Positions 55,994-64,000 of a DNA stretch of 64,000 nt are shown piece after piece (the stretch's first letter is position 1; each line of letters opens with the position of its first letter). The notes under the pieces are model-generated. The model made no database searches, was not told the origin of the DNA, and was given only the letters and a program-made list of their open reading frames with translations. The stretch lies in assembly GCA_958299035.1 (NCBI GenBank), contig CATQJL010000223.1, positions 74,107,600-74,171,599 of the forward strand, given 5' to 3'. The stretch comes from Cylicocyclus nassatus. Taxonomy: Eukaryota > Nematoda > Chromadorea > Rhabditida > Strongylidae. Both the position numbers and the translations under genes were made by a program.

Positions 55994-57003
55994 TTAGGTG
56001 CTCCGAAAGTTTTGTCATTTTTTTCAATCCATTGGCAAACACGCTAGAATGAAGATAAACAAACACCTCAAAATGTATCCAATGCAGAATTTTTTCCACT
56101 TTCCAACTGCCAAACTCTCACTGTGTTTCGTCGCGCGACCAAATATTTGCTGAAATTACAACCACTCGTTTTTACCGCGTCCAACTTTCGCTATTTTCAA
56201 AATTTCTGAATGGAACTTTCGGAGGAGCCTAATTACCAGCAGACAGGGCAAACTTGCCAACAGAAGCAATATTTTTTCTTTTTTTTCAGCTGCTTTTTCA
56301 GATTTTTGCTAAATAATTTTCTGAAAGTCTTGTGTTTTGGAAAAATCGCATAACCTGTTATTGCACCAAACACTGCAAAACCTATAGAAAACTGAGGTTT
56401 CAACACACGATTATTACTACCGCTACCGTTACAAAGTAAATGGGCGATTTTCGCTTCAAATTATGAAGATTTTGAAACATAGGTTACGTCTGTGCGCACT
56501 CCTGAAATTGAGAAATACTGCAATTTTCCCCACAAATTTCTCCTGTCTCGGCAAGAAAAGACAAGTTTTAGAAAGAGGAGAAAAATTTGCATCGAATGGT
56601 GATTGAACTGTTTTACATTTCATGTTCTACGAGGTTAAAGTAGGCTGATTGTGAAATTTAGTTACTTCAAAAAATAAATCGCAGAAATTCTGAAAGACAA
56701 GCCGTAGGGCTACAAAAAATTGCTCCTGTTGGCAAAAGCTTTGCTCTTTCGGCTGGTTATTAGGTCTCCTCCGAAAGTCGCATACAAAGATTTTGAAAAT
56801 TAGCGAAAGTTGGACATGGTAAAAACGAGTGGTTGTAATTTCCAGCATATATCTCGTCATTCTCGCAACGAAAACTGGAAGTTCAGCAGCTGGAAAGAGG
56901 AAGAAATTCTGCATTGGTTACATTTTGAAGCGTTCGTTTATCTTCATTCTAGCTTGTTTGCCAATGGATTGAAAAAACTGACAAAACTTTTTGACCCACC
57001 TAA
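55994..57003. mobile_element. Mariner-type fold-back element 3
   Basis: TTAGGTGCTCCGAAAGTTTT and the inverse AAAACTTTTTGACCCACCTAA end it, flanked by TA. The arms share TCAATCCATTGGCAAAC. An inner pair (GAGCCTAATTACCAGC at 56225, GCTGGTTATTAGGTCTC at about 56752) suggests a second mariner-type element nested within the first. Confidence 0.75.
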
Positions 57004-57334
57004 TATGAACAAGTCACTTGCACATTTTCATAACACCTTAAGCAACTTTCGATAATTTCGCGGCCCATTTTCGGAGGGGGGGAGGGATTGTTAGGTGGAT
57101 TTGCAAGTAGTGTGCTAGAAGAATTGAAAACCATGTTCTTATGTAAAACGCTAAGAAGAGGTGGCTAAATCGTTTCTGTGTAAATTCCCCCTCTCTGAAA
57201 GCACCAGATCCAGCTTTGAAGAATATCACGCCCCAGTGCGCTACCAGTGGTTGGGTGCTCACTTCTTTGCATTACCATTCAAGCACTGTTTCTTTAGTTC
57301 ATTGATGATGCTCGAAATCATTGAATTCTCATAC

Positions 57335-57790
57335 GAAAGCTACCTAACTTAGGTCGGCCTTTTGGTAAAAGGCATATATAATCTGAATCAGCTTCAAACG
57401 CTGATTCCAAATATGCTATTTTTAGCTGCCACGCACCATTCCGAAGCGAGTTATGGGCTTTTCCCTACGCCAAATTGGTATGTTACTGAACATGAGAGGA
57501 CTGCCTGTAGATAAAAATCTGCAAGAAAAAGATGCTGAGGTATCAAAATAGCACAAATCCAATCTTTTCCCACTTAAAAAAGCTTAACGCAGGTATCAGC
57601 ACTTAGGTGATGATGCCGTGATGCCAGTGAGTCGATGAGTATGCTAATTTTGCGCAGGAAAAAAAATCTATAACTCGCTTCGCAATGGTGCTCGGCAGCT
57701 AAGAATAGAAAATTTGGAATCAGCGTTCGAAGCTGATTCAGAATAGATATGTCACTTGCTAGAACGCAGAGCTAAGTCAGGTAGTTTCCC
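57335..57790. mobile_element. AGCTACCTAACTTAG fold-back element, uninterrupted copy
   Basis: Same arms as 45002-46156 (AGCTACCTAACTTAG, AATCAGCTTCAAACGCTGAT). The centre reads GAGGTATCAAAATAGCACAA, where the other copy carries a Helitron. Confidence 0.8.
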
Positions 57791-58418
57791 TGTGGGATCT
57801 GCTCTTCGCTGCTTCCACCTAATCCAGTACAACTCGTCCCCTTCGTGTATTTTGTTGCTGTTTTCTAGCCAGATGATGAAACTATGTTTGAGAAGGGGAC
57901 AAAAATGTGAGCAGGTGCAAAAAGTATCTTCGTAAAGCTTTTAAATTCTAGAAGGGACTTTTTGAAAAGTAAAAACTTGTGCCATGCCCTGGTTAGCTTC
58001 CACACGTTCCCGTCGATGATTACATGCTCTACAGACATTCTGCGCCCTTGTTGCAGCGGTTTTGAATTGAATTGCCAGCTACTCTGAATCGAGAAGTTTA
58101 GAAGGTTCTAACCTAGTTCCGACGAGGTGTGCTTAGTTAGTTCCTATCCACCATAACGAGCTTCCATATGATTAAATCGTTCAAGGAGTTGTTACCCATG
58201 TTATCCATGTGAAAACGGTCCTAGTGCTCCAAAGTGCTGCGTTTTTATCTTTATTGTGTAGAGAATCACTATTTCTGCCGGTTTTTACTGCAGTTCTGTC
58301 AATCACTTTACCATCTTATCCGCAACAATCTTAACATATCACTTTGGTTAAGCCTGTTCAGCAAATGTTCCGTTCAAGGTTTGTTCAACCATGTATACAC
58401 CATATTTTTCGCTCTTGA

Positions 58419-58872
58419 AGGCAGTGTCCGGGCAAAAACTCGATTTTGAGAATTTGTGCTTACTTGGGCCTATTCGCTACGCTGAATCCGAAATGCACAT
58501 TGTAGAGCGCGAAAATGGCGAAAAAGGCTCTAACGCAGGAGGGAAATGAGCAGGTGGGCGGGGTCCTCCCCACTGCGAATTCACGTTCCCGGCTTCCGGA
58601 GCGACCTTCTCGCTTCCGGTTTTAAGTCAATCATTCGCACTTGAGCGGTAGCGATGTTAGGACAGCTAGCGGAATCGAGAAAATCGCTCCGGGGGCTGGG
58701 AGCGTGAAATCGCACTGGGGAAAGTCCCGCCCACCTGCTGATTTCCCTCCTGTGTTAGAGCCCTTTTTCGCCGTTTTCGCGCTTTCGAATGTGGATTTTC
58801 GGATTCAGCATGGCGAATAGGCCCGTATAAGCACAAAATCTCAAAATCGAGTTTTTGCCCGGACACTGCCTA
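58419..58872. mobile_element. Fold-back element, AAAGGCAGTGTC family, copy 3
   Basis: AAGGCAGTGTCCGGGCAAAA at the left, its inverse at the right, and about 200-bp arms nearly identical to those of 51838-52293 (roughly 90% or better by eye). The minus ORF 58666-58866 is part of the arm. Confidence 0.85.
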
Positions 58873-59152
58873 TAATATCTGAGCGATACCGTACATCGCT
58901 GTTCGCCTATGAATGTGGTTTTGTGATTGTAGTAATATCTATTGCGTTCATCTCTTTACAAAAAGGTTGGACACAATTTGTTACCAACAGCGTTTTTTTC
59001 ATCTGAGCCATCAGGGATGATGGCCTGCTCTTGTTTCACTGCCATCCTTCATTTTGGTGGTTTATTTCAATACTTTTAAGCGCGCATTGCTAACGTGTTT
59101 ATGCTCCATTCCTCAAGTTCTGCTCCCTCTACTCTGCGTCTCTGATCCGAGG

Positions 59153-59242
59153 CGCGCATGGCTAACATGCAGCAACATGTAAAAACGTGTAGGTTGTTGC
59201 CACTAACATGTCGTTGCATGTTGCCAACATGTTAGCCATGCG
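59153..59242. repeat. Short hairpin GCGCATGGCTAACATG / CATGTTAGCCATGCGC
   Basis: A 16-bp inverted repeat with further AACATG half-palindromes in its loop (five copies in about 80 bp). It may be a tiny fold-back element. Confidence 0.6.
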
Positions 59243-59884
59243 CGTCGCTGTCGCCACATTCTTCACAATCCACTTCTTCCTGACCGAGCCAAAAGCCGTC
59301 AATTCTTTTTTTTTGTGAGATATTCTAACAGTCTTTGCCTTGTGCTTGGCTTAATTGCCTGATGCAAACTGCAATCAATCGAGGTTTCAGTTGAACTTTA
59401 AATGGCGCGCTCTATGGATAGTTCAATAGGAAAATTTAGAAACTCAATAGCGGATTGTTTGAGATAAACCACTCGCTTAGACCGCTGTATGGTATGTTTT
59501 CATTCACCAGCAGGTGACCCTATGAATTTCGCTATTTCTAAAGCCTGCAGCTGTATCCTGCACGTTTTTTTTGGGATCAGATTTATTCATTCAGACTTGG
59601 CCGTGAGAAATCTTTAAAGTCTCGGAACTTTCATTGAATGACATGAGCGATGATCATGACGTGTTGTTCTTATCCGCTATCAGAGCTGATCCATAATTTG
59701 AGTTTCTTCTCTTTTAGTTTGGTTTTAGTCTGTCACCGCTCAGTGCTTTCTGTTGCAAAAATGCAAACAATTTGCGGCTGTGTAGGCATGTTTTGACGCG
59801 TCGTTCGCGCACATCAACATATTATCGCTTTTGTTTTTCTTTGCAAGACCATCCGCACAACAACATCACAGTCATACTTAATGA

Positions 59885-60095
59885 ATGCAGTCGCTCTCAG
59901 ACACTCGCGGTTGACTCGCGCAGGGCAAAACGATGTGTAGCCATTGAATGCGTGGGCGACTCGCGAAATCGGTGTCGCGGCAAAATCAGGACACCTGATT
60001 TTGTGTCGCGGCAAAAGTGCGCGGCAAAATCGGGGCAAAATGGGGAGACCTGCGCGAGACACCAAATGTCGCGATCGCGTTCAGAGCACGCGGCC
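59885..60095. repeat. Fragment of an ACACTCGCGGTTGACTCGCG repeat
   Basis: CAGACACTCGCGGTTGACTC plus GCGCAGGG recurs in inverse orientation at 62595-62632. Both are embedded in GGCAAAATC-rich sequence, which indicates a dispersed element. ORFs over both copies share the TLAVDSRR peptide for that reason. Confidence 0.6.
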
Positions 60096-60368
60096 TACGC
60101 CCTTACTGACAGCTTTTTGCGTCCTCTAAGCCCTCTCTCACGCCTTCCTTTTGACTTACCTTGAGTCCTTGGTCACGTTGGGTCCCGTTTCCCACGCTTG
60201 TTTTTTTTTCTGCTGATAAACCCAGTCTTACGTCATAAAATTTATTAGCAAATACCACATGATCTTCTCGAGTAGCGTTTACAATAACATCGAAATGAGA
60301 CAGGAATCAAAGCACCGCAATCACGACACAAAGTTACGAAAGAACTACGGTTAAGAATGACAACAGCA

Positions 60369-62392
60369 TTAATTTTTTACGACTACTTCATCTTCATCTT
60401 CAACGTTTTCAGTCTTCTGGATCGTTACGCCTTCTTTGGTAACACTGCTGCCTTCGACCATGACGCGCTTTTTCTGAAAATAAAAAATTATTGTTACCAG
60501 GATCGTATAAAACAAACGAATTACCTTTGATGGAAGGAGCATGGACCTATCAGGGTCAAAATAATACCTCCCGATGTCTTCCCTGCAAAAATATAGTTCA
60601 GAAGTATCGCTTTCCTTATGAGAAAACTCACAAAGCTCTCCCATTTGCTATCCTCGCCTTACCGCTCCATACTACTCTTTCCTCTGAGAGGACGTCGAAT
60701 AATTTTTCGCAAGCGTCGTCATTTTCGGCTAAGTCCAACCACCACCTAAATTCTAGTGCACATGAAGGTCTTTCTGAAGGTCCATGCTCAAAACACAATA
60801 ACGTGATTCAAAAAATTGCTCTGAGCTTGCTCAAAGCCTTTGCTCCTTTCGAGTGGTTTGCGCAGAACTTCGCATGGACCGAACTTTCTAGCTAGCTACC
60901 CCGCTACCACCTGCGGCGAAAACATAATTGCAAATGATGAATAAGCTTCCCATCAAGTATCCATGTTGATTGTACCTGTTTTACATGTTTTTGATCCAAC
61001 TGATCTACCAACATTGCCCAATTCAGAACTCTGCACGATTTTTCCATTATCTCCGAGATTTGATGTAATTAAGTTGCAATGAGGGTTTCCTTGCCTTAGG
61101 GACCTTCTAATATAACCTTAAACAACTTGCAAAGATTGTGGCTGCAAAAGTGGTCCGAACTCTTTACCACTTGCTCCATAGTCTCCGCAGGTATCCACTC
61201 GACTACCCGTCCACATCTGCATGCCCTTGGCGCCGCAAGCTCAATGCGAGCCTTAGCCGCATCTTGGGTAAACCATCGCTCATAACTTTGCCCAGAAAAT
61301 CATTGAGCAGCTAAGGATCACGAATTTGGCATTAGGGCCCCAAGAGCAGCAGAATGATATGCATCATGTTTGGAAACCCCACTTCGATGGATGATCCTTC
61401 CCTTGTAAGTAAATTCCGAATTCCGGCTGAGCCAACTGTCAGAAATGATGACGTGCGGGATGAACAATGTGCATAAACTCTTTCATCTTCCGAATTGAGT
61501 ACAAATCACTGAAAAAAAGGCGAGAATCAAATGAGTGATTTTTCTAAACTCGTGAGATGCGGTACGATAAATGTGAGCTATGCCAGGTAAATTTTGAACT
61601 GGAATTGTGTACTCTAAATAATATGGAACTGGAACCGGCAATATTGATGCCAGTTTTTGCACAGAGTTGAACCGTAGATGACATTCTTCATGTGATGAAA
61701 AATCTGCTTTAAGAAGTTCAGAAAAAGCATTACAAGCAACCGCAGTTCAAAAATCGCATAACCTCCAAAATTTCGAAAATGACTGTCTTGTAAGCTCATA
61801 CCATTTTAAGAAATGAGCAACCGCAAAAGAAGAACATTACTTTCTCAGTTTCATAAATAAAAACATGCCTTCTCATTCAGCTCTTGCACGGCCGGAAGAT
61901 CACTATCCACTTGTGAATCGACATTCTCGCGGCTTTCATCATTGTCATTAACATTCTCTTCTTCCTCTTCTATAAAATCCTGGAATGAGCTTATATCATA
62001 GGTGAATCATGGTAATCATAATGCGGAAACTCTTCCGACCTCCTCAAGAACAGGATTATGCTTAGGTCGGCGTTCCCTTCTTGGCTTCGGGGATCGCAAC
62101 GCAAAATCGTCATCCCATTCGTTTTCGTAAAAGCGCTTGAAAACCAAAATAGTACACGTTAGCATAAATACTCAAAGTCCAGTAATCAGCTAAAGTAAGC
62201 AAGCAAAACAATCTAAGAATGAAATATAACTTCTAGAAAGAGAGAAAAAGGGTTCACCTTTACTTCCGGATGATGATCAACGCAGATAATGGCCGTGTGA
62301 TCAGAAGGACGCGTTCGAAATGAGCGTCTCAAGCTGATTCTCTTTGGTCTAAGCCTGGTTTTTATCGGCATGGAACGTCTCTGGAAAGACAT
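60369..62392 (-). CDS. Unrecognised 309-aa highly charged protein, nine exons
   Basis: Nine exons are in phase throughout: 62392-62258, 62135-62040, 61979-61869, 61435-61383, 61285-61168, 61050-60911, 60745-60632, 60582-60525 and 60473-60369. An SL-type acceptor (TTTTTTTCTTAG) lies about 22 nt before the ATG. Residues 1-77 are basic (KTRLRPKRISLRRSFRTRPS, SPKPRRERRPK). Residues 78-110 are acidic (DFIEEEEENVNDNDESREN). The centre looks folded, with a cysteine cluster in APRACRCGRVVEWIP and aromatic-rich RRWWLDLAENDDACEKLFD. The C-terminus is KKKRVMVEG then an acidic ENVEDEDEVVVKN tail. The basic clusters suggest a nuclear protein. Weak points: exon 3 needs a GC donor (AAG|GCATGT), and the acceptors CTCGGAG and GGCAAAG are atypical. 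First three and last three exons are the best supported. I do not recognise the family. Confidence 0.6.
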
Positions 62393-62402
62393 GCTTTGCT
62401 AA

Positions 62403-62420
62403 GTATAGATTCATCTAAGA
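62403..62420 (-). promoter_or_regulatory. Probable spliced-leader acceptor of the 309-aa gene
   Basis: Minus-strand TTTTTTTCTTAG ends at about 62415. An ATG directly after it is out of frame with the gene and is followed by a stop after 21 codons, so the second ATG at 62392 is chosen. Confidence 0.4.
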
Positions 62421-62589
62421 AAAAAACAAATGCAACAAATGCAGGGAAGAATTGATCAATACGTCGACGTATAGGTGCGTTATTTCGAAACCTCCTCGCC
62501 CGTCGCGACAAAATCGCACCAAAATCCGGACGAAACTAAAATGATGACTCGCGCCGGTCCACCGGATTTTGCCGCGAACGTCCATTTTG

Positions 62590-62640
62590 TGGGCGGATCC
62601 CCTGCGCGAGTCAACCGCGAGTGTCTGAGCTCTCATTTGA
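62590..62640. repeat. Second fragment of the ACACTCGCGGTTGACTCGCG repeat, inverted
   Basis: GCGCGAGTCAACCGCGAGTG plus TCTGAG is the reverse complement of the block at 59895-59925. Confidence 0.6.
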
Positions 62641-62884
62641 ACAGTTGCTTTGCGAAACTGCGCCAAGTTTTTGTTGTCCGTTTTCGCTTTGTATGGTTTC
62701 TCCTAACTTGGTGTATATTTTGACACTCTAACGCAAATTTGCTTCACAACATATTTGTAGTTGGTGCAACACATGAAAGCGAATGATCAAATGTGGGCTA
62801 CTGTAAATGAGTCATTGCTATCAGATATCCAATAGTTCAGTTCTTTTTTCACGTATCTCAATATTAGCCGGTATATCCACGGGT

Positions 62885-63088
62885 GAACCCTTTCAGACAA
62901 TCGCAAAGAAGCTCCGGAGCAAACTGAGCTTCTAAAACTTCCGGAGCGGATGCTGCTATTGGTCCATGCGGCATGGGCCATGTGGCCTTTGCCACACGGA
63001 CCAATAGCAGCGTCCGCTCTGGAATTTCTAAAAGTTCAGCAGTTTGCTCCGGAGCTTCCCTTGCAATTGTCTGAGCTGGTCGCATAGT
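62885..63088. mobile_element. Short fold-back element
   Basis: AGACAATCGCAAAGAAGCTCCGGAG... is mirrored about a centre at 62980 (GCATGGGCCATGTGGCC). The arms share GCTATTGGTCCATG and CAATTGTCTGAG-like ends. No coding capacity. Confidence 0.65.
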
Positions 63089-63822
63089 GCTACGCCGTGC
63101 CATTTTCGGATTCTACACTTTTGAAGGTCACTTGTTTCATAGAACCGGATTTAGAAGCTGCACTTGCTTGTTGTTTCAGAAATGATTCGTGTGCAAGGCC
63201 TGTGTTCAACGTCTTTTTGTTCTTGCAATGAGTAGTTTCACATTCCAATATATCACCTCAAAATTCACTATTTTCTTTCCAAAACGTTCTTCTTGCTCAT
63301 GTCAAATACCAAGTCTTGCCATGCCTCGTATCTCTAGATCAGTAGCACTACGTTGTTGACAGGTTCCACGGGCGCGGACAAATGTGCCACAAACTAGGCC
63401 TGCCTCATCCTACTATTCATCGTGGATTTGACCATGAAGTGGATGAAAGGCAGCGCAACTCTGACAATGGCTATAGTGCCCCTAGTTGCAAAGACTGGAC
63501 CTAACTTACACCTGAACTAATAGCTAGCCTAAAACGCTATCATTTTTCGCGCACTGTCGCCGGCATCACTGGCGTTCATATAAGCGGTTCCTCGCACGCA
63601 CAGGCTATACGCTTTGCGTCCGACCAAGGTAGTTCGCGCATAGTGAAGACAATAGACGGCAAGGATGAAAGAGCACTCGAACAGCTAGACGCCGACGGTG
63701 TCCGTAGTGACACTCTTTTTTTGCGTGGGATGAATCTACGATAGTTGTTTGGGTACGCGCAAATTTTCCCGCTCAGTGGCGGCGCAAAGTCACTATATTT
63801 ACCGTCAATATACTAGCCACCA
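63089..63822. other. No supported gene
   Basis: No ORF with splice support and no clear repeat was seen up to the element entering the right edge. Confidence 0.45.
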
Positions 63823-64000
63823 ATGGCGTACCGAGGGGGGGGCGCCCCCCCCCGAGAATGGGTCGCGAAATTTTTGAAATTTACTTATATGGGTTATAAA
63901 AATGTGCAAATAACTTGTTTGTACTTGCAAATAATTAATATAATTTTTAAAATTTTTTAAAAATTCAAATTAGCCTTGTAAAAAAATTTTTTTCGGGGGC
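63823..64000. mobile_element. CAGTGGCGTACC-family poly-C/G element, truncated by window end
   Basis: AATGGCGTACCGAGGGGGGG, then GAGAATGGGTCGCGAAATTT and the A/T block of AAAATTTTTTAAAAATTCAA, reproduces the left half of the element at 20692-21115. Confidence 0.75.

Noticed and set aside
59814..60164. ORFs sharing TLAVDSRR with 62415-62666
   Set aside because: The shared peptide comes from a dispersed repeat present in both places.
60491..60895. 134-codon plus-strand ORF
   Set aside because: It is antisense to three exons of the minus-strand 309-aa gene, whose splice sites and phases are better supported.

Overview
This is eukaryotic, intron-bearing and very repeat-rich DNA, most likely from a nematode; clade V (rhabditid or strongylid) is my guess, and I cannot name a species. 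Four reconstructed genes each have a polypyrimidine-AG acceptor 1 to about 22 nt before the start codon with no upstream exon, as expected of spliced-leader trans-splicing. Most introns resolved at base level are 47-165 nt. The rest of the window is mostly non-autonomous DNA transposons, many nested inside each other.

Genes. (1) Minus strand, 16352-13676: seven exons rebuild a complete 256-aa steroid 5-alpha-reductase (SRD5A family). (2) Plus strand, 33214-47351: about 17 exons rebuild a roughly 620-650 aa SLC6-family transporter homologue with unusual TM1, TM3 and TM8 sequence and an unclear splice or frameshift in TM11. (3) Plus strand, 49223-50509: five phase-compatible exons give a 119-aa multi-span membrane protein of uncertain family. 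(4) Minus strand, 62392-60369: nine phase-compatible exons give a 309-aa, highly charged, probably nuclear protein that I do not recognise. Two isolated exon-like ORFs (3170-3390 plus, 3426-3655 minus) may be convergent terminal exons of genes I cannot complete.

Repeats. 1-13.6 kb is mainly low-complexity C/G tracts and fold-back elements, with one Helitron full of tandem and inverted ~120-bp units (7151-8097). 16.4-33 kb is a repeat island. Its core, 20571-27101, is one non-autonomous Helitron (family B, minus orientation) split by a second Helitron (family C, itself carrying three Tc1/mariner-type MITEs, another family-B Helitron and a poly-C/G element), by a small palindromic element with a 5-bp target duplication, and by a third Helitron (D) that holds a 409-codon ORF. 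Removing the inserts restores the family-B sequence at each junction. Further elements sit in introns of the SLC6 gene and between the genes to 64 kb.

The genes do not form an obvious pathway. The SLC6 gene and the small membrane-protein gene lie head-to-tail on the same strand, separated by 1.9 kb of which about 1.0 kb is a Helitron insertion. No tRNA, rRNA, CRISPR array or complete autonomous transposase was seen.
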